Shown in pieces: positions 30,580 to 37,087 of a DNA stretch of 37,087 nucleotides. The DNA is from Actinomycetes bacterium (lineage in GTDB: Bacteria > Actinomycetota > Acidimicrobiia > Acidimicrobiales > RAAP-2). The notes beneath the pieces are model-generated. The model was not told where the DNA came from. It saw only the letters and a list, made by a program, of their open reading frames with translations, and did no database searches. Both the position numbers and the translations under genes were made by a program. Position 1 is the stretch's first letter; each line of letters begins with the position of its first letter. The stretch is taken from positions 1 to 37,087 of the forward strand of contig JAKAQM010000011.1 of NCBI GenBank assembly GCA_021822565.1. Direction: 5' to 3'.

Positions 30580-31478
30580 GGAGCGATCGCCTTCTCTGTG
30601 GATGTCGCGCCGGGCGCCGGAACTGTTGTCGCGAGGACGACGACGTCGATACGGCGGTTCTGCGCTCGACCCACCGCGGTGGCATTCGAAGCCACTGGAT
30701 GCGTTGTGCCGAACCCGACCGCCGAAAGCCGGTTCGGTGTGATCCTGTCGACTGTCTCGAGGCGAACCACCGCGGCGGCGGCCCGTGCCCCGGACAGCTC
30801 CCAGTTCGACACGTAGGGTCCTCCGGTGATCGGGACGTTGTCGGTGTAGCCCTGCACCTCCACGTGGTTCGTCACCGTGTTGAGCACTGCCCCGATCGCA
30901 TCGATCACCTCGTCGCCGGTCGGCTGCAATGTCGCGTTGTCGGTCGCGAAGTACGCCTTGTCGGCGAAGATCTCCACCACCACCCCCTGCTCGGTACGCG
31001 AGACGCTCGTGACCGACGAAAGACCGGCTGCAGCGAGGTGCTGGGAGAGCTCGGCTTCGATCTTTGTGAGGTCGGAGTGCGCAGTCTTCGCCGCTGCAGT
31101 GCTCTTCGCGATGATCGAGCTCATCGACGTTGTGATCGTGGGCTGCGCCGAGAGCGCGTTCTCCCGGGGAAGCAGGCCACTATGGCTGGTCTGTTGGACC
31201 ACGTTGTTGAACGACTGCGTGATGCCCATCTTGAATGCCAGGAACTTCTTCGCATTGATCGTCGAGATCGCGAAGAGGATGATGAACAGCGCCAGGAGAA
31301 GCGTGATCATGTCGCTGTAGGTGAGGAGCCACCTGCCCATCCCCGCAGCCTCGTGCCCTCCTGCAGCCTCCGGTGCACGGCGGCGGCGCGCACGATGGCG
31401 GGCGGCTTCGTAGGCCGCGGCATCGTGGTGCGTGCGCGCTTTGCTTCCCGCGTGGTGCTTCTGTGCCGGCGCAGTCAC
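30576..31478 (-). CDS. motB: Flagellar motor stator protein MotB
   Basis: A 300-residue stator subunit. A Lys/Arg/Ala-rich cytoplasmic head is followed by the membrane segment GRWLLTYSDMITLLLALFIILFAIS, in which Asp56 is the conserved proton-carrying residue. The OmpA-like wall-binding domain near the C-terminus reads VEVQGYTDNVPITGG, NWELSGARAAAAVVRLE and VGFGTTHPVASN. A GTG start overlaps the motA stop as GTGA, which rules out the longer frame. All residues needed for a proton-driven stator are visible. Confidence 0.94.
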   Translation of the reverse strand: MTAPAQKHHAGSKARTHHDAAAYEAARHRARRRRAPEAAGGHEAAGMGRWLLTYSDMITLLLALFIILFAISTINAKKFLAFKMGITQSFNNVVQQTSHSGLLPRENALSAQPTITTSMSSIIAKSTAAAKTAHSDLTKIEAELSQHLAAAGLSSVTSVSRTEQGVVVEIFADKAYFATDNATLQPTGDEVIDAIGAVLNTVTNHVEVQGYTDNVPITGGPYVSNWELSGARAAAAVVRLETVDRITPNRLSAVGFGTTHPVASNATAVGRAQNRRIDVVVLATTVPAPGATSTEKAIAP

Positions 31479-32266
31479 GCCGCCTCCTGGCCGTTCAGCG
31501 CCGTGCTCTCCCTGGCCCCAGCGGGAAGGAAGGTCTCCATGCGCGCCCGCACCATCCGGCTCGTGTTGCCGTTCTGGATCGCGAGGAGGCCCTCGGTCTG
31601 CATCGTCTTCACCTGCGTCTCGACGCCGCTGATGCGCTGGAGCTTGTTGGCGATGGGGAGCCAGAAGACGTTGGCTGCGAGCACGCCCCACAGGGTCGCA
31701 GTGAACGCCGAGGCGATCCCAGGGCCGAGGGCTCCGGGATTGGAGAGATGCCCGAGCACGGTGATGAGGCCGATCACGGTTCCGAGGATGCCGAGGGTCG
31801 GCGAGAACCCGCCCATGTCCGTGAAGAACTTGATGCCCTTGCGATGGCGTTCCTCCATCGCGGCGATCTCGCTCTCGAGGATGTCACGGATCTCCATTGT
31901 GCTGACACCGTCGACGATCAACTGCACGCCGAGCTGTAGGAAGCTGTCGTCCAGGTCCTTCACATAGGTGTCGAGTCCGAGCAGCCCCTCCTTGGACTTG
32001 GCGACCTGGGCGAGCTCGACCACCGTGTCGATCGACGAGTCGAGGTCGACGACGTCACGACCCATCGCCTGCTTGAAGATCACCTTGAGACCTTTGACGT
32101 CCCGCTTCAGGAGACCCGCGACAGAGACGCTGATGGTCCCGCCGAACACGAGGACGAGTGGCGCGGGTTTGAAGAGGGCCGCCGGACCACCCCCGTCCAT
32201 GATCATCGCCAGGAAGATGCATGCGAGAGCCACGGCGATCGCGAGTGGGGTGAGCTTGTCGTTCAT
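31475..32266 (-). CDS. motA: Flagellar motor stator protein MotA
   Basis: A 263-residue membrane protein with four hydrophobic segments. The first pair is near 6-55 (LAIAVALACIFLAMIMDGG, LVLVFGGTISVSVAGLL). A large cytoplasmic loop follows with the charged, rotor-facing stretch EIRDILESEIAAMEERHRKG. The second pair carries the conserved prolines (GGFSPTLGILGTVIGLITVLG; AFTATLWGVLAANVFWLPIANKL). The ATG at 32266 has GGGGGAAAG just upstream and is preferred to one 13 codons earlier. It lies 113 bases downstream of flbD. Confidence 0.94.
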   Translation of the reverse strand: MNDKLTPLAIAVALACIFLAMIMDGGGPAALFKPAPLVLVFGGTISVSVAGLLKRDVKGLKVIFKQAMGRDVVDLDSSIDTVVELAQVAKSKEGLLGLDTYVKDLDDSFLQLGVQLIVDGVSTMEIRDILESEIAAMEERHRKGIKFFTDMGGFSPTLGILGTVIGLITVLGHLSNPGALGPGIASAFTATLWGVLAANVFWLPIANKLQRISGVETQVKTMQTEGLLAIQNGNTSRMVRARMETFLPAGARESTALNGQEAA

Positions 32267-32379
32267 CTTTCCCCCGGGGCGCGTCGGTTTTCGTGGGTTC
32301 TCCACTCCTCCTTCCGGAGCTGAGCATGCTCGCGACAGGTGCGCTCTGTCGGGTGGGAGCTCTGCGGAGACACGGCGCC

Positions 32380-32712
32380 CTACCCTCGGTCTGCGTCGCC
32401 AGGGGTGGGCGCATCGGGCAGGACCGTTCCCCTGCCGAATGGAAGGACGTCGCCTCTCGTGGCGTCGGCGCCCTCCTCCCGGGGCTTCATGATGGAGAGC
32501 TGCCGAGCCCGGGAGTCGATCCGCTTGGCGAGGACCTGAGTCTCAGCGTGCTCGAGCCGCACGCGCTGAGCGATCTCTGTCGCCGATTCGGCCACGATGT
32601 ACCGGGTCCCGGTCGTCAGGATGATCCGGGTCTCCGGACCGACCTCCACCTTTTCGATGAGGTCCTCGTTGAGGGCGAACCTCTCCCCCTTGAGGGTGCT
32701 CAGGACGATCAT
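32380..32712 (-). CDS. flbD: FlbD family flagellar protein
   Basis: A 110-residue protein. The N-terminal 65 residues are the FlbD domain: MIVLSTLKGERFALNEDLIEKVEVGPETRIILTTGTRYIVAESATEIAQRV. FlbD-family proteins are small companions of flgE and motA in Gram-positive clusters; their exact job is not settled. The remaining ~45 residues (SIMKPREEGADATRGDVLPFGRG) are an extra tail, so it is longer than the usual 60-75. The start at 32712 is set by GAGGAG about 8 bases upstream. It is the first gene after a sigma-28-type promoter and leads into motA. Confidence 0.87.
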   Translation of the reverse strand: MIVLSTLKGERFALNEDLIEKVEVGPETRIILTTGTRYIVAESATEIAQRVRLEHAETQVLAKRIDSRARQLSIMKPREEGADATRGDVLPFGRGTVLPDAPTPGDADRG

Positions 32713-32762
32713 CCGTGGTCTCCTCTGCATCGCAAGCGTCCGTGCCTGCGGGTCCAGAGGCT

Positions 32763-32790
32763 CTATCGGCCCTGCGCCGATCGACCTTGA
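32763..32790 (-). promoter_or_regulatory. Sigma-28-type promoter for flbD-motA-motB-fliL
   Basis: Minus strand TCAAGGTC (32790-32783), 12 bases, GCCGATAG (32770-32763): exact copies of the fliC promoter elements at identical spacing. It lies between the sigma-factor gene and flbD and gives a leader of about 45 bases. Confidence 0.85.
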
Positions 32791-32839
32791 ATGGTCCGCG
32801 GCCGGCGGGTCACGACCCCAGGGGTGAGGGAACCGCCTC

Positions 32840-33628
32840 TCAGCCGAGAGCGGCGGGAACCATCTTGCACAGACGCTTCAGAGCGCCCATGCGGATCTGG
32901 CATACCCGGCTCTCGGTGATGCCCCCCAGGTACTGGCCGATCTGTGCCAGCGTCATCTCGGCCCCGAAACTGAGCGCGACAACCGTGCGCTCTCGATCGG
33001 GTAGCGCTTCGATCGCCTTCCGGACCTGCTGGCGGCGTTCGCGCCCGATGTAGACCTCGAAGGGCTCGTCTTCGGCTCTTCCTCGTACGACCTCGTCGAG
33101 ATCGTATGTCTCGAGGTGTGAGATATCCGCGTCAGCGATCGCCTTTTTCACCGTCCTGTACGTGTCGACGGGGAGATCGAGCGCCTCGGCCTCCTCCGCC
33201 TCGCTAGGGGCCCGCCCACGAGCGTTCCACAGGTGGTTGCGCACCTCGTGGATCTCTCGAGCCTTGCGCCGGACGCTCCGAGACGCCCAGTCCTCCGATC
33301 GCACCCCGTCCATGATGGCGCCCTTGATCAGGTGCGTCGCGAAGGTCGCGAAACGCACGCCGCGCTCGAGGTCGAAACGATCCACCGCCTTGATCAGACC
33401 TTCGGCCCCGTAGCTCTGGAGATCGCCGAGAGGAGCGGCCTGGTACGAGAGCCTCATCCTGATCTGCTTGGCCTCGTACTTGACGAGCGGCCAGTACCGA
33501 GAGATGAGCTCTTGGCGGGCGCAGCGGTCTCCCCGGTGCTTGTAAGCGTCCCAGAGCCCCGCCAGCTCGTCGTCATCTGGTCGAGGCTCGGCCACATGCC
33601 GCGCGTGGTCCGTGTACACCATCCCCAT
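32840..33628 (-). CDS. fliA: Flagellar sigma factor of the FliA/SigD/WhiG type
   Basis: A 262-residue sigma-70-family protein. Region 2 (about 74-122) reads GAEGLIKAVDRFDLERGVRFATFATHLIKGAIMD, then VRSEDWASRSVRRK, the FliA/WhiG pattern (F.TYA..RIRGAI.D.LR..DW.PRSVR). Region 3 contains APSEAEEAEALDLP. Region 4 (about 205-255) has ALPDRERTVVALSF, AEMTLAQIGQYLGGITESRVCQIRMGALKRL. It should direct RNA polymerase to the GCCGATA-type promoters found in this window. Two ATGs compete: 33628 with GGAGGGG directly adjacent, and 33622 with better spacing. No anti-sigma factor FlgM is seen in the window. Confidence 0.93.
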   Translation of the reverse strand: MGMVYTDHARHVAEPRPDDDELAGLWDAYKHRGDRCARQELISRYWPLVKYEAKQIRMRLSYQAAPLGDLQSYGAEGLIKAVDRFDLERGVRFATFATHLIKGAIMDGVRSEDWASRSVRRKAREIHEVRNHLWNARGRAPSEAEEAEALDLPVDTYRTVKKAIADADISHLETYDLDEVVRGRAEDEPFEVYIGRERRQQVRKAIEALPDRERTVVALSFGAEMTLAQIGQYLGGITESRVCQIRMGALKRLCKMVPAALG

Positions 33629-33696
33629 CCCCTCCGGCTCGTCGCTGCACTCTTACCGGTTCCATCCCCCAATGGATGCGTTCAGCGTACTCCCTC

Positions 33697-36381
33697 TTAG
33701 GGTGTATCAGCAACTGAGGTCCGAAGGGAGCCAGCGGCGTGCTCCACCCGCAGCCATGTGCCGAGCGCGGCGGCGGGCAGTGCGGGAGAAAAGAGGTAGC
33801 CCTGGCCGAGCTCGCACCCGAGCTCGACGAGGTGCTCCCGCTGCGCGGGGGTGGTGACACCCTCGGCAATGACCAGCATCTCGAGACGGTGCCCCAGCGT
33901 GAGGATCGTCTCGAGCATCATGTCGGTAGAGGCCCTGGGATGCTCCGGGCTGACGAAGGAGCGGTCGATCTTGAGGATCGACGGACGGAACTGCGCGAGG
34001 CGCGACAGAGACGAGTACCCGGTGCCGAAGTCGTCGATGGCGACGCGGACCCCTTGGCGGCGGAGGTCTTCGAGAACGATCGGGGCCACCTCTGCGTTGC
34101 GGAGGAGCGTGCTTTCGGTGACCTCGATCACGAGCTGGGCTGGCGACAGGCCGCTTCCGGCCAAGAGCCGGGTGACTTGACCAGTGAAGCCCGGAGCGAA
34201 GAGCTCACGTGGGGAGACATTGACCGCGACGCACAGGGGGCTTCCCGCACGACCGCTCGCAGGCCAGCCCGACGCCTCCTTCGTCGCCGCTTCCAGCGCG
34301 AACCTGCCGAGCTCCAGGATGTGCCCATTGCGCTCAGCAAGGGGGATGAAGGTGGTCGGTGACACCGCTCCCCGCCACCTGCGCCTCCAGCGCATCAGCG
34401 CCTCGAAGCCCGCCGTCTTCCCGGTCCGTAGCTCGACGATGGGCTGGTAGTGCATCGAGATCTCACGGCGCTCGAGTGCGCGTCCGAGAGCTTGGTCGAG
34501 CTCGAAGTGGCTTGCGACCTCCTCTCGCATCGTTCCCGTGAAGAGCACGGCGTGAGCCTTGCGCCAGCGCTTGGCTTCGTACAGGGCGATGTCCGCGTTG
34601 CGCAGCACTGCTTCGACATTCTCGGGCGTGGTGCCGGACCGCACCTCGGCAGGATCCAGCACTGCGACCCCGACACTGGCACGCTGCTCGAGCACGTGTC
34701 CCGCGACCCGGAAGGGGTCGTCGAAGGTAGCAAGCAGGCGGGCCGCGAGCCGCTCCCCGTCGGCCGGCGAGTCGAGACCCGAGGCGAGGCAGAGGAACTC
34801 GTCCCCTCCGAAACGCGACAGGATGTCGGACGAGCGGACGGCTCCCTCGAGGCGGCCCGCCACGGCGACCAGGAGCTCGTCGCCGGCTCGATGTCCGAGC
34901 GTGTCATTGACGCGTTTGAAGTTGTCGAGGTCGAGGAGCAAGACGGCGAGGAAGGCTCCCTCCCCCGGCGCATCGAGGAGGCCCGCGAGCTCCTCCTCGA
35001 ACAGCCGGCGGTTGCCGAGGCCGGTCAGCGGGTCGTGGCGCGCCTGGTGGTTGAGCTCGGACGTCAGCCGGTGCTGGCTGGTCACGTCGTGGATCGAGCA
35101 GACGAAGTATGCGATCGCCCCGCTCCCGTTCCTCGCGACCGATTTCTGGACGGTGACCCAGACCAGATGCCCGTCCTCATGGCGGTAGCGCTTCGTGTAG
35201 ATCGCCTGAGGCAGATCGCCGGCGAGCAGACGGGCATGGGCTTCCTCGCCCTTGCGACGGTCTTCTGGGACCGTGAACGCGGCGGCGGTCTCACCGACGA
35301 GCTCTTGCTCGCTGTAGCCGATGAGGTTGCAGAACGCGGTGTTCGCCCCGAGGATCCGATCGTCCAGGTCGACGAGGACGATGCCCGACATCGTGCTCTC
35401 GTAGACGGCACGGAAGCGTTGCTCGCTCGCAGCGAGGGCCTCCTCGGCCGCGCGCCGGACACGGTCGTCGCGCACGTCGACGAACAGCCATGGCGACCCG
35501 TCGAACTGAATCGGGCGGAGCAGCACCTCCACAGGGATCTCCTCGCCGTCGCTGCGGAGGAGCGCTCCCTTCCAAGACGTCTGCGCCATCGAGGCCAGCG
35601 ACATCGCCGTCGCACCGAAGACTTCCATGCCCGAAAGGACTGACCATACGTTCTTTCCCACGAGATCCTTGCGGGTGCGGTCGGCGAGCATCTCGAACTG
35701 ACCGTTGACGAAGCGGATCACGCCGGCCGGGTCCGCGAGAGCGATCCCGTCGGTGATCATCCCGACCAGGCGTCGCCACGACAGCGGATGGCCATCCACA
35801 TACGCCGCGATGCGCGAGCGCTCCTCTGCGAGCTTCTGCTTCATCTCGCGACGGCCGCGCTCGTAGCGGTCCCCGAGAAGCAGCGCACAAGCGTTGACCA
35901 TGACCAGCGTGCCGAGTCCCGCCCAACGAGCGAGGAGGGTGTGGGCGACGAGAAGCTCGTTCGGCACGGCGGCCGCCGTGGCCTCGAGCGACGTCGCGAG
36001 CGCGCCGACCAGGCCGAACGCGGTTCCGGCGTAGATCACCGGCAGGAAGATCAGGAGGTACCAGACGAAGCCGGGGACCGGAACGAGCCGCGCATTCTGA
36101 CCAAGGTCCGCAAACGCCTGAACGGCGATCACCGCGAGCACGAGACCCTGCGCGCACCAGAAGCGCCGGTCGCGAAGCGGGGGATGCGCGAGGTTGGCCA
36201 GCAGGCCGCGAAGCGTTCCAACTGCGTTCTCGCCGCGCAGCACAGAAGGCACGGTCGAGCCCACGTGCTCGCCAAAACCCAAGAATGTGGCTTGGCCAAC
36301 GTGGTCATCCATGGCCGCGGCATCGGACCCGAGATCGGGCACCGCTCCGGTGTCGCCCTCGAAGCTCTCCGCTTCAGCCAC
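33697..36381 (-). CDS. Membrane-bound PAS-GGDEF-EAL cyclic-di-GMP protein
   Basis: About 894 residues. The N-terminal ~75-190 holds several hydrophobic segments (FWCAQGLVLAVIAVQAF; FVWYLLIFLPVIYAG; GTLVMVNACALLLG), a sensor-type membrane region. Two PAS domains follow (~215-335: ITDGIALADPAGVIRFVNGQFEML; ~345-455: MSGIVLVDLDDRILGANTAFCNLIGYS). The GGDEF domain (RHDPLTGLGNRRLFEEEL; RFGGDEF near 525) and the EAL domain (GFEALMRW near 660; NVSPRE; VIEVTES; IDDFGTGYSSL; LKIDRSFV; AEGVT; QGYLFSP) keep their catalytic motifs. It could therefore make and break cyclic-di-GMP, the usual switch between swimming and attachment. The start is uncertain: GTG 36381 overlaps a small upstream ORF; TTG 36456 and ATG 36312 are alternatives. 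It lies upstream of the sigma-factor gene on the same strand. Confidence 0.88.
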   Translation of the reverse strand: MAEAESFEGDTGAVPDLGSDAAAMDDHVGQATFLGFGEHVGSTVPSVLRGENAVGTLRGLLANLAHPPLRDRRFWCAQGLVLAVIAVQAFADLGQNARLVPVPGFVWYLLIFLPVIYAGTAFGLVGALATSLEATAAAVPNELLVAHTLLARWAGLGTLVMVNACALLLGDRYERGRREMKQKLAEERSRIAAYVDGHPLSWRRLVGMITDGIALADPAGVIRFVNGQFEMLADRTRKDLVGKNVWSVLSGMEVFGATAMSLASMAQTSWKGALLRSDGEEIPVEVLLRPIQFDGSPWLFVDVRDDRVRRAAEEALAASEQRFRAVYESTMSGIVLVDLDDRILGANTAFCNLIGYSEQELVGETAAAFTVPEDRRKGEEAHARLLAGDLPQAIYTKRYRHEDGHLVWVTVQKSVARNGSGAIAYFVCSIHDVTSQHRLTSELNHQARHDPLTGLGNRRLFEEELAGLLDAPGEGAFLAVLLLDLDNFKRVNDTLGHRAGDELLVAVAGRLEGAVRSSDILSRFGGDEFLCLASGLDSPADGERLAARLLATFDDPFRVAGHVLEQRASVGVAVLDPAEVRSGTTPENVEAVLRNADIALYEAKRWRKAHAVLFTGTMREEVASHFELDQALGRALERREISMHYQPIVELRTGKTAGFEALMRWRRRWRGAVSPTTFIPLAERNGHILELGRFALEAATKEASGWPASGRAGSPLCVAVNVSPRELFAPGFTGQVTRLLAGSGLSPAQLVIEVTESTLLRNAEVAPIVLEDLRRQGVRVAIDDFGTGYSSLSRLAQFRPSILKIDRSFVSPEHPRASTDMMLETILTLGHRLEMLVIAEGVTTPAQREHLVELGCELGQGYLFSPALPAAALGTWLRVEHAAGSLRTSVADTP

Positions 36382-36532
36382 TTCGGTCAATGGGTCTCCC
36401 GTAGGCGAGGCGCGAGGCGGCCGCGTCTTGGCGTCGCCGTGCCCTCTCTTCGGCAATCACGAAGCCCGACTTGAGCGCAGGCCTCTCGGCAATGACCACA
36501 GTGTCGTCGCCAGTGAGGACGACGGCCTGCAC
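36374..36532 (-). CDS. Small unknown ORF before the PAS-GGDEF-EAL gene
   Basis: A 52-residue frame from a GTG, with the high G/C third positions of real genes here (residues VVLTGDDTVVIAERPALK, then a basic helix EERARRRQDAA). Its stop overlaps the preferred start of the next gene by 8 bases. No family is recognised, and no clear ribosome site precedes it. It could be the 3' remnant of a longer lost gene. The 36533-36677 interval upstream shows no feature. Confidence 0.4.
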   Translation of the reverse strand: MQAVVLTGDDTVVIAERPALKSGFVIAEERARRRQDAAASRLAYGRPIDRSG

Positions 36533-36677
36533 CTGAGCTGGGCGAAAGTTCAGAGGACTGGTCGGCGCCCCCGGCCTCCCAGAATGCGAACCTCGAGCCC
36601 TTGATCGAGGGGCCGGCGATCAGCCTGGCGGCTCGGCACACCAAGGTCCGCCGTGACGGGTACCGGCGATGATGATC

Positions 36678-37076
36678 TCAGGGCATCTGCACCCGCTGGC
36701 GGAGCCAGTCGGCGACCCAGGACTCGTCGACCTCGTGCGCAGCCACAGCCAGCATGGCCTGCTCGGCTTCGTCGACATCAGGCGGATCCGGCGACCACAC
36801 GATCCGGTTCAGATCGAGGAAGAGGACGAGCGCGGCCCATGCAGCACGCTTGTTCCCGTCGGGGAGGGGGTGGTTCCACGCAAGCCTGCAGGTGAGTACT
36901 GCGGCCTTGTCGATGACGTCGGGGTAGAAGTCTTGCCCGCCAAAGCTGGCCGAAGGCGCGTGCAGCGCCGAATCAGCCAGATCGATCCTCGCCGCCTTCG
37001 AGAGCACCGCGACCTCGATCCCGGTGACCTGCTCTGCCAGCCAGAGGTACTCGGCCAGGCTGAGGTATCGCATCAC
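36678..37076 (-). CDS. Doc/death-on-curing family toxin-like protein (Fic fold)
   Basis: A 132-residue protein with the Doc pattern: YLSLAEYLWLAEQVTG, DSALHAPSASFGGQDFYPDVIDKAAVL, and the Fic motif HPLPDGNKRAAW (family HPFxDGNKR). The motif's second half, including the His, Asp, Gly, Asn, Lys and Arg, is intact; Phe is replaced by Leu. Doc proteins phosphorylate EF-Tu and are neutralised by a small partner encoded just upstream. A GTG (37076) and an ATG (37073) compete; both overlap the stop of a frame entering from the right edge. It is not a motility gene, and it marks the edge of the flagellar locus. Confidence 0.85.
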   Translation of the reverse strand: MMRYLSLAEYLWLAEQVTGIEVAVLSKAARIDLADSALHAPSASFGGQDFYPDVIDKAAVLTCRLAWNHPLPDGNKRAAWAALVLFLDLNRIVWSPDPPDVDEAEQAMLAVAAHEVDESWVADWLRQRVQMP

Positions 37077-37087
37077 TTGGCGAGTCG
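37073..37087 (-). CDS. Last codons of a gene upstream of doc (possible antitoxin), cut by window edge
   Basis: Four codons (R-L-A-K) and a TGA that overlaps the doc start. A Phd-type antitoxin is expected here from the family's gene order, but nothing else is visible. Confidence 0.2.
   Translation of the reverse strand, partial: RLAK

Noticed and set aside
33629-33696. Possible promoter for the sigma-factor gene (TTGCTG ... TACGCT)
   Set aside because: The elements and 18-base spacing fit a vegetative promoter poorly; it may be transcribed with the upstream cyclic-di-GMP gene.

Overview
The window is a single motility locus, about 37 kb, from a very GC-rich bacterium. Gram-positive architecture is suggested by several things seen together: no L-ring or P-ring genes (flgH, flgI) in the window, a FliW/CsrA pair, a FliA/WhiG-type sigma factor, and a peptidoglycan hydrolase inside the hook-basal-body operon. 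Base composition, codon use and gene order fit an actinobacterium, possibly of class Acidimicrobiia; this is inference, since no rRNA or housekeeping marker is present.

Layout, left to right. (1) Positions 1-10836, minus strand: a long, tightly overlapping basal body/export/hook operon transcribed right to left as flgB-flgC-fliE-fliF-fliG-fliH-fliI-fliJ-(NlpC/P60 + SLT hydrolase)-fliK-flgD-flgE and then fliM, which is cut by the left edge. (2) 11012-15250, minus strand: fliD-fliS-(FliT-like) and the flagellin gene fliC, separated by a strong hairpin. (3) 15352-22530, plus strand: two very large multi-module proteins, a 1344-aa glycosyltransferase/TPR protein and a 1046-aa protein with two GT4 modules and a methyltransferase. 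They diverge from flagellin and probably glycosylate it. (4) 22659-26105, plus strand: flhA, an FlhF-like protein whose GTPase motifs are lost, and a small membrane protein. (5) 26059-32712, minus strand: two transcription units, flbD-motA-motB-fliL and (flgN-like)-flgK-flgL-fliW-csrA. (6) 32840-37087, minus strand: the flagellar sigma factor, a PAS-GGDEF-EAL protein, a small unknown ORF and a Doc/Fic toxin-like protein at the right edge.

Regulation can be partly read from the sequence. Five sites share one architecture, an 8-mer like T(A/C)AAGGTC or TAAAGTCT, exactly 12 bases, then GCCGATA(A/G/T). They lie upstream of flgB, fliC, flhA, the flgN-like gene and flbD, which suggests that the sigma factor encoded here drives nearly the whole locus.

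The most unusual element is the csrA gene. It encodes 198 residues that read as two CsrA-like modules in one chain, joined by about 70 residues of unknown type. Module 1 keeps the beta-1 RNA-contact strand and has lost the beta-5 arginine; module 2 is the reverse. The fliC leader carries a GGA motif in the loop of a perfect 5-bp hairpin and a second GGA in the Shine-Dalgarno sequence, the layout of the CsrA-controlled hag leader of Bacillus. Together with fliW directly upstream, this looks like a FliW-CsrA-flagellin feedback circuit built on a single-chain CsrA.
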